Positions 38,801-53,839 of a stretch of 64,000 nucleotides of DNA are shown piece after piece. This DNA is from Dryocosmus kuriphilus (lineage: Eukaryota > Arthropoda > Insecta > Hymenoptera > Cynipidae). Where the stretch lies: assembly GCA_038277395.1 (NCBI GenBank), contig CM076195.1, positions 50,093,020 to 50,157,019 of the forward strand, written 5' to 3'. Position numbers and translations under genes: made by a program. Position 1 is the first letter of the stretch. Each line of letters starts with the position of its first letter. The notes beneath the pieces were generated by a model, which had not been told where the DNA came from, made no database searches, and was given only the letters and a program-made list of their open reading frames with translations.

Positions 38801-41800
38801 CCCTAAGTCATAGATTTTATACTCTTTGAAGAGCCAGTTAAAATTAAGTAATAAATGTTGTGAAGTCAACCCGTTTTGCACAACAAGAACAAAGATACTC
38901 CACATACCCCTACCCAGTAGAACAATCACTTTCTATTACAGGGTCACAAAAACAGAATCACAATCTAGACCCCAACGCCCCCCCCCCCCCTGGATAACAC
39001 CCCACTTCCATAAGTCAGTGTCAGTATGTGTCTACAACCTGAAATATGTCAGTCGGTTTACAAATGGTCGTAAACTACAGCTGTCTTAAAACCCCAGCAA
39101 TGATCCTCACTAACCCCAAAACCAGACCCCCAACGCCTCACCACTAAACTACCAAACGGATACCCAAAAAAATCTCCCTAGCCCATCATTAGAAAAGTCA
39201 CCCCCGAAAGTACACCACAAAACAGTTCAGCCCCAACAAACCAAATCACAAACCCATACCTTCCTGAATAACTGCCACAGGATTAGACTTCCACCCGCAT
39301 CACCATCCCGGATCCTACAAATCGCCTAACGCCATGTTCACAATTAATGCTATACTATCAGTTTACGTAAGTAAATGTTTAAAATTCCAAGTCAAGTCTG
39401 ACATGAACAACAAATCACTGTGTCGCGATTTCATTAACCTCTTCTTCTTAGGATTACACGTTTGAATGGTCTAATCAACATTTTCCAATCCAAAACTTTA
39501 GTGTAAGTACCCTGTCATATTCGATAATGTTCAGATCATGTAAGTATCTGAGATAAAACTCGATTATACAGAAATCCTAATCTCGCTCGTTTTTTCCGTT
39601 TGGTCTCTTACTATATCGTATGGTTATACATAATATGACATTAGAGTAAATGACACGGTATATTAACCCCATTCGGCCTATACATGAGCAAGACGTAGCC
39701 AGTTTAACAAAATAATAAAAGAATTAAAAACAAAAATATTCAAGATAATAAACTATTGTAACTTTTGCTGTTAGAAAACTTATGTTATACAAATTTTCAA
39801 CGTTGCGAACCTCATGTTATCTGAATACTTTAGGAAATAGACTGATCACATGTACTATCAAGAATTAAAATATAAACGGCAGCATAAGAATATATTTAAA
39901 ACAAGAATTATGTAGAAAATCCAAGAATATGCTAGTTTACGTAAGTTAAATCACTTTTTTTTGGAAAACGCTATGTGATTGCCCCTCATAAGTAAGTAAA
40001 AAATATAAAAATGTAAAGTGCAATTAATTATTTAAATTTAAAATTTAGAAAAGTCGTTCGATAAGTTTTCGTATTAAATATTCACAACTAACCCCCACGA
40101 AATAGAACAACGTACCCCCTTGCTCACCAAAGGTTGAAACACTCATTAAACGATTACATATAAACCAAACGAAACCAATAACTGCTACTAAATTCTCGTG
40201 TACGATTTCATAAACCTTCCTTTCGATGTAAGAGGAGGTATCGACATTATCCAAAACTTTTATTGAACCCGATGGCCTTTCAGTAATTTAGATATTTTGA
40301 TGAGATATAAATCTCATTTTTTCGGTTGTATACATATAGCAAGCTACTAGATTTTTTCGTCAGGCCCTTGGCAGTCAGTTATTTAACAAAAAAATACAAG
40401 TTTACTATGTAACTTTAATACTTATTCATTCATCGTGTCGACCAATGTTCCTGGTCTTCTTAAGAAATAGACTTTAAAACATGTTCTATTAATGATTAAG
40501 AATATAAAACCGCTAAAAGATATTTAACAATTAATGTAAAAAATTAGAATATACCATGTCCGTAAATTTAATCCTCACTTTTTGGAAAGTGGCTTGTGTT
40601 TGCTCAAAGTTAAGTAAAACTTTAATGGTGCAAGTTATTTAATTTTAAATTTGGAAAAGTTGTTCGATATGTTTCGTAATAAAGATTCTCAATCCAGGCC
40701 GGTATTAGAAACGTAGCTTGCTATTTAGGAAATATCAATTACGTTAATGTTTAACCAAGTCGCCATATATAAACGAAACTCGTGGTCGTTGTCATGACCT
40801 CTTTCGATGTAAGAGATGTAATCCCATTTCCGTAAACTTTAATGACCTCAGTAATGTAGATATTTTGATGAGATATAAATCTCGTTTTTTCGGATGTAAT
40901 ACATATATGCATAGATAATAGATTTCGTCGGCCTTGACAGACAGTTTAATTAACAAAAAAATTCAAGTTTACTATGGTAACTATAAAACCTTATTCCAAT
41001 CAACATTCGACCAATGTTTGCTGGTATTCCCTTCAGGAAATAGACTGTTACAATGGTCTATTAAAGATTAAAATATAAAGGCCAGCTTAAGAAGATATTT
41101 GACATTAGTGTAAAAATTAGAATATACTATTTCAGTATTTAATCACTTTGTTTGGAAATAGCTTGTGTTTTGCTCAAAGTTAAGTACAACTGTAACAGGC
41201 AAATTATTTAATTTTAAATATAGGAAGCTTGTTTCGATATGTGTTCCTAATAAAGATCTCATCCCAGGCCGTATTAGAAACGAACGATGTCAAACCATTT
41301 AGAAAATATCATTTTTAAACGTTGAATGTTTATCCAAGAAGTCGACATGTACGAAATCCTCGTATCGTTGTCAAACCTTCTTTCATGTATAAGAGAGGTA
41401 ATCCTATTTCCAAAACCTTATGACCTTCAGTAATGTAAATATTTTGATTAGATAGAAATCTCTGTTTTTTTCGTGTATACATATATCATAGATTAATAGA
41501 TGTTTTCGTCGGCCGTGACAGCCAGTTTAATTAAAAAAATCAAATTTACTATGTGACCTTTAAAACTTATTCATTCAACGTTTCGACCATGTTGCAGGCA
41601 TTCTTCAGAAAAAAGGCGTTACATGGTCTATCAAGATTAAAAATTAAAACAGCTTAAGAAGCTATATATCAATATGGTAAAAATTAAATATACTTAGTTT
41701 CGCAATTTAAAATCACTTTGTTTTTGGAAAATAGTCTTGTGCTTGCCACCAAAGTTAAGTATAACTTACAGTGCAACTTATTTAATTTTAAATTTGAAAG

Positions 41801-44800
41801 TTGCTCCATATGGTGTTCGTATAAAGATTCTCGCCACACCGTATTAGAAAAGCGTACCTTGCTCGTTAGAAAAATCAGTTTACGTTGAATGATTATTCCA
41901 CGTCGACATACGAAACCTCGTGTCGCTGTCATACTTCTTTCCATGTAAGAGAGGTATCCCATTTCCAAAACTTTATTGAGCCTTCAGTAAATGTAAAATT
42001 TTGATGAGATATAAATCTCGTTTTTTCGGTTGTAAACATAATATGCATAGATAATAGATTTTTTCCGTCGCCATGACAGCCAGTTTATTAAACAAAAAAT
42101 TCAAGTTTAACTATTAACTTTAAAACTTAGTCATTCCACTTTCGACCAATGTTGCTGGTATTTCTTCAGGAAATAGGCCTGTTACATGGTCTATTAAAGA
42201 TTAAAATATAAAACAGCTTAAAACTATTATCAATTATAAAATTAGAATATAGAAGACTAAGTTTCGCAATTTAATCACTTTTTTTTGGAAAATAGCTTTG
42301 CTTGCTCAAGAGTTAAGTACAACTTTACAGTGCAAATTAATTTAAATTTAAATTTTGAAAGTTGTTCCATATGTGAACGTAATAAGATTCTCTGTCCACA
42401 CCGAATTAGAAACGTTCCGTTGCTCGTTTAGAAATATCAGTTTACGTTAAGTTTATCCAATCCGAACTTACGAAACCTCGTGTCGCTGTCATATATTAAG
42501 ACCTTCTTTCCCATGTAAAGAGAGGTATCCCATTTTCCAAAACTTATTGACCTTCAGGAATGTAGATATTTTGATGAATATAAATCTCGTTTTTTCGGTT
42601 GTATACATATATGCATATATACATAATGTTACGCGTCGGCTTGAAGCCATTTAAATTAAAAAAAATTCAAGTTTACTATTGACTTTAAAATTTATTCATT
42701 CAACGTATCGACCAAATGTTGCTGGTATTCCTCAGAAATAGGCTTTCATGGTCTAATAAAGATTAAAAATATATAAACAGCTAAGAGCTAGTTATCATTA
42801 TGTAAAAATTAAGAATATACTAGTATTCGCAATTTAATCACTTTATTTTTTGAAAATAGCTTTGTTTGCTCAAAGTTTAATAAAACTTATGGTGCAAATT
42901 AATTAATTTAAATTTGGAAAGTTGTTCGAATATTTGTTCGATTAAAGAATCTTCTCTTTCTACACTGTATTTAAGAAACGTACTGTCCTCATTTAGAAAT
43001 ATCAGTTTTACGTTGAATGATTCTCCAAGTTCGACATAAACGAAATCTCGTGTCCGATTTCGTACCTTCTTTCGATGTAAGAGTGTATCACATTCCAAAA
43101 CTTTATTGACCTTCAGTAATGTAAGATATTTTGATGAAATATCAATCTCGTTTTTTCAGGGGTTCGGTTGTATCATATATTCAAAGATAATAAATTTTTC
43201 GTCCGGCCATGAACATCCAGTTAATAATTACCAAACTAATTTCAATTATACTAGGTATGTAACTATAAAACAATATTTTAATTCAACGTTTCGACCAATG
43301 TTGCTGGTCTTCTTAAGAAAATAGACTGTTAACATGTCCTATTAAAGATTAAAATATAAAACAAGCTTAAGAAGATATTTAACAATTATGTAAAAATTAG
43401 AATATAACCAGTTTCGTAATTTACACTCACTTTTTTGGAAAGTGGCTTGTGTTTGCGTCAAAGTTAAGTAAAACTTTGGTGCAAATTATTTTAATTTTAA
43501 AATTTGGAAAGGTGTTCGTATGTGATCGTATTAAGATTCCTTCTGCGGCTGTTTTAGAAACGTACCATGGCTCATTTTGAAAAAAGCAGTTACGTTGAAT
43601 GTATTATCCAAGTCGACATACGAAATCTCGTTCGATGTCCATAACCTTCTTTTCGATGTAATAGAGGTATCACATATTTCCAAAACTTTATTGACCGTTC
43701 AGTAATGTAGATATTTTTGATGAGATATCAATCTCGTTTTTTTCGGTTGTATACATATATGCATAGAGAATAAATTTTCGTCGGCCTTGACAGCCAGTTT
43801 AATTACCAAAAAATCAAGTATACTAATTAAACTTTAAAACTATTTATTCACCGTTTCGACCAATGTTTGCTGGTCTTCTTAAGAAATAGACTGTTTACAT
43901 GGTCTATTAAAGATTAAAATATAAAGCAGGTTAAGAAACATTAACAAATATGTAGAAATTAGAATAAACTAGTTTCGTAGTTCATCCACTTTTTTATGGA
44001 AAATAAGCTTGTGTTGCTCAAAGTTAAGTAAAACATTATAGTGGCACATTATTTAATTTAAATTTAGAAAATCGTTCGATTGTGGTTCGTAATACAGACT
44101 CCTACTTCTACACACCGTATTAGAAACGTACCTTGCTCTTTTAAATGTCCAGTTTACGTTGAATGTTTATCAAAGTCGAACATACGTGCGAAAATCTCGT
44201 GTCGTTGTCATACCTCCTTTCGATGTAAGAAGAGGTACCATATCCCCCCCCCAAACATTATTGACATCAGTAATGTAGATATTATTGATGAGATATGACT
44301 CCGTTTTTCGGTTTAATACATATATGCATAGATAATAGATTTTTCGTCGCCTTGACAGCCAGTTTTAATTAACAAAAAATTCAAGTTTACTAGTAACTTT
44401 AAAACTATTCATTCAACGTTTCGACCTAATGTTTGCTGGTATTCTTCAGGAATATCTGCTACATGGTCGATTAAAGATTAAAAAATAACACCGCTTACGA
44501 AGATATTTACAATTAAGTAAAAAAATAGAATAAACTAGTTTCGTAAGATTATCACTATTATTGGAAAATTGCTTTGTTTTGCTCAAAGTTTAAGTAAAAC
44601 ATGATAGTGCAAATTATTTAAATTAAATTTAGAAAATCGTTCGATATGTGGATTTCGTATTAAAGACTCACTCTACACCGTATTAGAAACGTACCTTGCC
44701 TCATTTATAAATATCAGATTACGTTGAATGTTAATCCAAGTCGACATACGAAATCTCAGTTCGTTGTCCATACCCTTCTTTCGCGATGTAAGAGGGTATC

Positions 44801-47800
44801 CCATTTCCAAAACATTATGACCTTCCTTACTGTAGATATTTTGATGAGATATAAATCTCGTTTTTCGGTTTGTATACATATATGCATAGATAGATAAATT
44901 TTCCGTCGCCTTGACAGCCAGTTTAATTAACAAAAAATTCAAGTTTACTATGAAACTTTCAAACTTATTCATTCAACGTTTTTCGACCAATGTTGCGGTA
45001 TTCTTCAGAAGATAGTCTGCAACATGGTCTATTAAAGATTAAAATTTTAAAACAGCTTAAGAAGATAATTTAACAATTATGTAAAAATTAGAATATAACT
45101 ATTTCGTAATTAAATCACTTTTTTTTGGAAAGTACCTTGTGTTTGCTCATAGTTAGGGTAAAACTTTATGATGCAAATTATTTAATTTAAATTTAGGAAT
45201 TGTTCATATGTGTTTCGAATAAAGATTCTCATCCAGGCCGAATTAGAAACGTACCGTTGCTCATTTAGGAATATCAGTTTACGTGTATGTTATATCCCAA
45301 GTCGACATACGAATCTCGTGTCGATGTCATAACCTTCTTCGATGTAAGAGAGGTATCACATTCCAAAACTATGACCTCAGTAATTGAAGATATTTTTAAT
45401 GAGAATATAAATCTTGTTTTTTCGTTGAATACATATATGTATATGCATAGATAATAGATTTTTCGTCGGCCTTGACAGCCATTTAATTAACAAAAAATTC
45501 AATTTACTATGTAACTTTAAACTTTTCATTCAACGTTTCGACCAATGTGCTGGTATTCTTTAGAAATAGGCTGTCACATGTTCTATTAAAGATTAAAATA
45601 TAAAGCACTTAAGAAATATTTAAAACAATTAAGTAGAAATCAGAATATGCTAGTTACGTAATTAATGCAACTTTTTTTGGAAAATAGCTTGTGTTTGCTC
45701 AAAGTGAAGTAAAACATTATAGTGCAAAATATTTAATTTAAATTTAGAAAATCTTTCGATATGTGTTCGATTAAAGATTCTCTTCTACGGCTGTATTAGA
45801 AACCGTAAAACCTGCCATGTATTGAAAAAGCAGTTTACGTTGAATGAGTATCCAAGTCGACATACAAATCTCGTGTCTGATTCATACCTTCTTTTCGATT
45901 GTAAGAGAGGTATCACATTTCCAAAACTTAATGAACTTCAGTAATGTAGATAGTTATGATGAAGATATCAATCTCCGTTTTTTTCGGTTGTATACAAATA
46001 TGCATAGAATAATAAATTTTCGTCGCCTTGACAGCCGTTTAATTACCAAAAAATTCAAGTATACTATGGTAACTTAAAACTTATTATTCAACGTTTCGAC
46101 CATGTTGCTGGTCTTCTAAGAAAATAGACTGTTACATGGTCTATTAAAGATTAAAAAATAAAACAGCTTAAAATGATATTTAACAATAATGTAGAAATCA
46201 AAAATATGCCTAGTTTCGTAAGTAATTCCACTTTTTTTTGGAAAGTGCTTGTGTTTGGCTCAAAGTTAAGTAAAACTTTATGATGCAAATTATTTTAATT
46301 TAAATTTGGAAAGTTGTTCGATATGTGTTCGTATTAAAATTCTCCATTCTACGCTGTATTAGAAACGTACCTTGCTCATTTTGAAAAAGCAGTTTTACGT
46401 TGAATGATCTCCCAAGTCGACTTACGAAATCTCGTGTCGATGTCAACCTTCTTCGATGTAAGAGAGGTATCACATTTCCAAAAGCATTATGACCTTCAGT
46501 ATGTAGATATTTTTAGATGAATATCAATCTTCCGTTTTTTCGGTTGTATACATATATGCACTAGATAATAAAATTTTCGTCGGCCTTTGACAGCCAGTTT
46601 TATATTTACCAATCAAAATTCAAGTTTACTAAGTAACTTAAAACTATTTAATTCAACGTTTCGACCAATTTTTCTGGTCTTCTTAAGAAAATAGACTGTA
46701 CATGGATCGTATTAAAGATTAAAAAATAAAACACTTAAGAAGATATTTAACAATTATGTAAAAATTATAATATACCAGTTTCGTAATTTTATCACTTTGT
46801 TGGAAAGTGGCTTTGTTTGCGGTCAAAGTTACGTAAAACTTTATGGGTGAAAGTAATTAATTCAAATTTGGAAAGTTGTTCGATATGTTGTTCGTATTTA
46901 AAAAGATCTCGTCCACACCGAATTAGAAAACGTACCTTTGCTCGTTTAGAAATATCAGTTTACGTTGAAGAAATGTTTATTCCAAGTCGACATACGAATC
47001 TCGCGTCGCTGTCATAACCTTCTTCGATGTAAGAGAGGTATCCCCATTTCCAAAACTTTATTGACCTTCAGTAATGTAGAATATTTTGATGAGATATCCC
47101 AATTCTCGTTTTTTTCGGTTGAATACTATAAGCAAAGATAATAAATTTTTCGTCGCCTTGACAGCCAGTTTATTACCAAAAAATTCAAGAATACTATGTA
47201 ACTTTAAAAACTATTTATTCAACGTTTCCGACCAATGTTGCTGGTCTTCTTAATCAAATAACTGTTCATTGTCTATTGAATGATAGAAATATAATAGCAG
47301 CTTAAGAAGACATTTAACATTATGTAGAAATTATAATATACTAGTTTCGTAGTTAATCACTTTTTTTGGAAAATAGCTTGTGTTTGCTCAAAGTTAAGTA
47401 AAACATTATAGTGCAAATTATTTAAAATAAATTTTAGAAAATCCGTTCGATATGTGTTCGTATTAAAGACTCTCTGTCTACACCGAATAGAAACGTACCT
47501 TGCTCATTTATAAATAACATTTTACGTTTGAATGTTTATCCAAGTCGACATAAACGAAATCTCGTACGTTGTTCATACCTTCATTCGATGTAAAGAGAGT
47601 ATCCCCCATTTTCCCAAAACTTTAGTTGACCTCATTATGTAGATATTTTGATGAAGATATAAATCTCGTTTTTTTTGGTTGTATACATATATGCATAGAT
47701 AATTAGATTTTTCGTCGGCCTTGACTGCCAGTTTAATTAACAAAAAATCAAGTTATACTATTGTAACTTTAAAAACATATTCATCAACCGTTTCGACCAA

Positions 47801-50800
47801 TGTAGGCTGCTTCTTCAGGAAATAGTCATGCTTACATGTCTATTAAAGATTAAAATATAAAACAGCTTTAAGAAGATATTTAACAATTATGTAAAAAAAT
47901 TAGAATATACTAGTTTCGTAATTTAATCACTTTTTTTGAAAGTACCTTGTGTTTCTCATAGTTAGTAAAACTTATGATGCAAATTATTTAATTTAATTTA
48001 GGAAGTTGTTCGATATGTTTCGATCAAATCCTCATCCAGGGCCGAATTAGCAACGTACCTTGCTCATTTATAAATATCAGTTTACGTTGAATGTTTATCC
48101 AAGTCGACATACGAATCTCGTGTCGATGTCATACCTTCTTATCGATGTAAAGAAGAGGATATCTAACATTTCCAAAACTTTATTGACCTTTCAGTAATGT
48201 AGATATTTTTGATTGAGATATAAATCTAGTTTTTTCGGTTGAATACATATATCATAATACTTGATTTTCGTCGGCCATGACAGCCAGTTTTAAATAACAA
48301 AAAATTCAAGTTTACCTATGTAACTTTAAAACTTATTCATTCAACCGTTCGACCAATGTTGCTGGTATTCTTTAGGAAATAGCTGTCACCATGTTTCTAT
48401 TAAAGATAAAATATAAAAGCACTTAAGAAGATATTTAACCTTATGTTAGAAATCAGAATATGCTAGTTTCGTAAGTTAATCACTATTTTTATGGAAATAC
48501 TTGTGTTTTGCTCAAAGTTAAGTAAAAGCTTTTATACTGCAAATTATTTAGTTTAAATTTAGAAAATCGTTGATATGTGTTCGTATTAAAGATTCTCTCC
48601 GCTTCCAACACCGTATTAGAAACTACGTACCTTGCTCTTTAGAAATATCAGTTTACGTGAATGTTTATTCCAATCGACATACGAAATCTCGTGTCGATGT
48701 ACATACCTTCTTTCGATGTAAGAAGGGTAATCACATTCCAAAACTTTATTGACCTTCAGTCATGTAGATATTTTTATGAGATATAAATCCTCGTTTTTTC
48801 GGTTAGTATACATATATCCAAGTAAAAGATTTTTCGTACGGCTTGACAGCCATTGTTAATTAACCAAAATTTCAAGTTTACTATGTACTTTAAACTATTC
48901 AATTCAACGTTTCGAACCAATGTTGTTGAATTCTTCTGAAATAGTCTGCAACATGGTCTATTAAAGATTAAAATATAAAACAGCTAAGAAGATATTAAAC
49001 AATTATGTAAAAATTTTAGAATATACTAGTTTCGTAATTTAATCACTATTTTTGGAAGTACCTTGTGTGTGCTCATATGTTTAGGTAAAACTTTATGATA
49101 GCAAATTATTTAATTTAAAATATAGGAAGTTGTTCTATATTTGTTCGTAATAAAGATTCTTCATCCAGCCGTATTAGAAACTACCTTGCTCATTTTAGGA
49201 TATCAGTTTACGGTTGAATGTTAATCAGTCGACATCCGAAATCTCGTGTCGATGTCATCAACCTCTTTCGATGTAAGAGGAGGTATCACATTTCCAAAAC
49301 TTTATTGACCGTTCAGTATGTCGATATTTTTATGAGATAAAAATCTTCGTTTTTTCGGTTGAAATACATATATGCTAGATAATAGATTTTTCTCGCCTTG
49401 ACAGCCAGTATAATTAACAATAAAATACAAGTTTACTATGAAACTTTTAAAACTTATTCATTCAACGTTTCGACCAAGTTGCTGGTAACTTTAGGAAATA
49501 GACTGTACACATGTTCTATTAAAGATTAAATATAAAGCAGCTTAAGAGATATTTAACCATTATGTAGAAATCAGAATATGCTAGTTTCGTAATTAATCAC
49601 TTTTTTTGGAAAATACTTGTGTTTTGCTCAAAGTTAATAAAAACTTTTACACACACAAATTATTTAGTTTATATTTAGAAAACGTTCGATATGTGTTCGT
49701 ATTAAAGATTCTCTTCTACACCAATTAGAAACGTAACCTTGCGTCATTTAGAAATATCAGTTTACGTTGAATGTTATCCAAGACGACATACGAGAATCTC
49801 GTGTCCGATGTCATACCTTCTTTGCGATGTATAAGAGCGGTATCACATTTTCCAAAACTTTATTGACCTTCAGTAATTTAGATATTCTTGATGAGATAAT
49901 AAATCTCGTTTTTTTATCGGTTGTATACATATTGATGCATAGATAATAGATTTTTCGTCGGCCCTTGACAGCCATTATAAATAACAAGAATTCAAGTTTA
50001 CTATGTAACTTTAAAACTTATTCATTAACGTTTCGTCCAATGTTGCGTATTCTTCAGAAAGAACTTACTGGTCTATTAAAGAATTAAAATAATAAGCAGC
50101 TTAGAAGATGTTTACCAATTATGTTAGAAATTAAGAATAAACTAGATTTCGTAATAATATCAACTTATTTGGAAAGTAGCTTGTGTTTGCTCAAAGTTAG
50201 TAAAACTTTAATGGTGCAATTATTTAATTTAAATTTAGAAAGTGTGTTTCGATATGCGTTTCGTATTAAAGATCTCATCTACACCGTATAAAACGTACCT
50301 TGCTCATTTATAACTATCATTTAACGTTGAATGTTTATATCCAAAGATCGACATACTAAATCTCGTGTCGATGACCATACCTTCTTTCTGATGTATGAGA
50401 GTAACTACATTTTCCAAAACTTTATTGACCTTCATTAATGCAATATTTTCATGAGATATTAAATCTCGTTTTTTTTTTTTCGGTTGCCTTTGCAATACAC
50501 CCACCGAACTAGGCTTTTGACAATCCCCAATGTAATCTTATTTATAAAAGTCTGTTATTCATTCAACTCGTTTTTAGGGTACGCCCTTCACCCTAATATG
50601 TTGCTGGTATCTCACTTAAGCAATAGCCTGTTACACCTTAGGAAGTGTGTCCTATTAAAGCAATTTAAATATAAAACCGCTTGAGAAGTATCTAGTTACG
50701 ATTTACCTACAATTATGTAACAACTGTTAGACACTTCTAACCCATGTTTTCCGTCAGTTTTAATCTCCACCTCTTTTTTGAAAGTGGTGCTAGTTCGCTT

Positions 50801-53339
50801 GCTTTGCTCCAAGTTAAGTAAAAATGGTATATGTAGCCCAAAATTTTTTAATTTAATTTTGCCGAAGTTGAATCGATATGTTGTTCGTATTATATATAAT
50901 GCTAGTCCAAAACCTTCATTACCAACGTGCCATTGTCGTTAGAAACCGATACTACTTCCCCCTGAATTGACTATCCAAGTACTCGACATGCGAAATCTCG
51001 TTTGGAAAATCGTACCTTTTATCTAGCTTTTACCGAGGTTCACATGTTCGATAACTGATAATTTGTCAAGTCGAGTACTACTTAGAACGTACTCTCTAGT
51101 GATCGAGTATATCTATCGTACCTATCTTTACGATCGGTAGAGAGGTTATCACATATTCCTAAACACTAATTCTCATTAGACCCGTTTACAGTACTGTATG
51201 ATATTTTGATGCAGATCTCAATCATCGCTACCGTATATTTTTGTATGGTAATTATTGCCTAGAATATAGCGATAGTATTTATATGCCTATAATAAGATAC
51301 ATAAAAATTTTCGTCGGCTCTCATGACAGCCATAGTATTTACATACAACCCACACTCATAACTTATCTCTAATTCGGTTTCCCTTCTAAAAATTTATATT
51401 CACTCAGTGACGTATGTCGGTACCATGTTAAGTCACTGCCGTCTTACTTTACAAGAAATCGCTCCGTAGCCTGCATACGTTATACGTCTATTGATTAAAG
51501 ATTATAATAATTCATTATACAGCATAAAGATATCATTGAAGTTAAGTTAAGACATTTATGTAAAAATAATTTAGCAATCTACCGTTTGGTCAATTGATAA
51601 TCATTTTTTAGGAATATGCCTGGCTTGACTGTTATCTTTCGATGTAAGAGAGCATCCTATGTCCAAAACTTATTGGGACCTACATAATGTAGATATTTTG
51701 ATGAGATATAAATGGTCGTTTTTTTTCGGTTGAATATACATATATGCATAAGATAAAGATGTTTCGTCGGCCTTGACAGCAAGATAAATTTAAAAAAAAA
51801 ATCAATTTACTATGTGACTTTAAAACAGTATTCATTCAAACACTTTCGAACCAATGTTGCTGTATTCTTCAGGAAATAGGCTGTTCCATGGTCTATTAAA
51901 GAATTAAAATATAAAAACACTTAAGAAGCTATTTATCAATTATTTAAACAATTAGAATATAAAGTTATTCAGCAATTTAATTACACTTTTTTTATGAAAT
52001 TAGCTTGTGCTTGCTCAAAGTTAAGTAAAACTTACGAGTGCAAATTATTTAATTTAAATTTAAAAGTTGTTCATATAGTGTTTAATAAATTTTATCCACC
52101 GTATTAGACGTACATTGCATTTTGAATAATTCGTCGTTGACCATTATACCAACGACATACGAAATCTCGTTCGTTTAACTTCTTTCATTCAAAGTTGAAG
52201 TTCCGTTTCCAAAACTTTATGACCTTAGTATTAATATTTGAGAATAAAATCTAATTTTTCAGTTGTATGAATTAAATAAGTATTGATTTTTCTCGGCCTG
52301 AAGCGTTTTTAACAAAATCAAGTTACTATGTAACTTAAAATTATTAATTTAATTCAACGTTTCGACCAATGTTGTGGTTTCTAAGAAATAGACTTTCATG
52401 TATTAAGATTAACAATATAAGCACGTTAGAAGATATTTAATCAATTTATGTAATTAGAATATCGTTATTTAATCACTTTTTTGGAAATGATTGTGTTCCA
52501 AAGTTAGTAAAACTTTTGTCAATAATTTTAATTAAATTGAAAGTTGTTTATTGGTTCTAATAAAGATTCATATCAGTTTTTAGCTGAACCTTGTATTTAA
52601 AATAATTCAGTTTCGTTGAATGTTTACCAATGCATACGATTTCATGTCGTATTCTTCATTTGTGTAAGAGGGTATCCATTCCAAAACTTATTGACCTTCA
52701 GAATTATTTATTTGAAAAATTACTCGTTTTTTCGGTTATACTTTTTCATTGAAAATGATTTTTCTCGGCTCAAGGGTTTTTTAACAAAAATTAGTTTACT
52801 ATGTAACTTTAAACTTATTCTTCAAGTTTCTGACCAATGTTGCTGGTATCTTAGGAAATAGCTGCTCTTTAATTAAGTTAATATATTAAAATACAATTAG
52901 AATATTTAACAATTATGTAAATTAGATATACCATTTCTGTATATATCTTTTTAAACTTTTGCTTGTCAAAGTTAGGTAAAATTTATTCAATGTATAATTT
53001 AAATTAAAGTTTTCTGGTTTTGACAAGTTTCTCACAAATTAGAAACGTACCTTGCTAAACTTACATTTCAGTTTGAAATGTTTATCAATTCAGAAATACA
53101 AATTCGGTCGATTAGTATTACACTTCTTTGAGTAAGAAGGGGTTAACATTTCCAAAATTTATTAATTTTAATGTAGATATTTTGATGAGATATACATTCT
53201 TTTTTGTTAAATTATTGCATAATAATAAAATTTTCGTTCGGCCTTGATGCCAGTTTAAAATTTCCAAAAAATATTATAATGTAACTTTAAAATTTATATT
53301 TCACGTTTCGACCAATGTTGTCATCGGATAGAACCTTCG
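32882..53339 (-). repeat. Satellite array, reversed orientation, error-rich
   Basis: Roughly 36-37 units of the same ~557-bp monomer, reverse-complemented relative to both neighbours (GGCCTTGACAGCCAGTTTAATTA and TTCAACGTTTCGACCAATGTTG recur). Most units carry many isolated 1-3 base insertions and deletions. Quality is worst at about 33,500-40,000 and 50,500-53,339, with artificial-looking C-runs at 35,030-36,125 and 38,880-39,260. All open frames here are taken as chance. No other gene is seen. Confidence 0.88.
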
Positions 53340-53839
53340 NNNNNNNNNNNNNNNNNNNNNNNNNNNNNNNNNNNNNNNNNNNNNNNNNNNNNNNNNNNNN
53401 NNNNNNNNNNNNNNNNNNNNNNNNNNNNNNNNNNNNNNNNNNNNNNNNNNNNNNNNNNNNNNNNNNNNNNNNNNNNNNNNNNNNNNNNNNNNNNNNNNNN
53501 NNNNNNNNNNNNNNNNNNNNNNNNNNNNNNNNNNNNNNNNNNNNNNNNNNNNNNNNNNNNNNNNNNNNNNNNNNNNNNNNNNNNNNNNNNNNNNNNNNNN
53601 NNNNNNNNNNNNNNNNNNNNNNNNNNNNNNNNNNNNNNNNNNNNNNNNNNNNNNNNNNNNNNNNNNNNNNNNNNNNNNNNNNNNNNNNNNNNNNNNNNNN
53701 NNNNNNNNNNNNNNNNNNNNNNNNNNNNNNNNNNNNNNNNNNNNNNNNNNNNNNNNNNNNNNNNNNNNNNNNNNNNNNNNNNNNNNNNNNNNNNNNNNNN
53801 NNNNNNNNNNNNNNNNNNNNNNNNNNNNNNNNNNNNNNN
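53340..53839. other. Assembly gap, 500 N
   Basis: Exactly 500 N. Orientation flips back across it. The ~19 bases just before it (TCATCGGATAGAACCTTCG) do not match the satellite. Confidence 0.99.
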
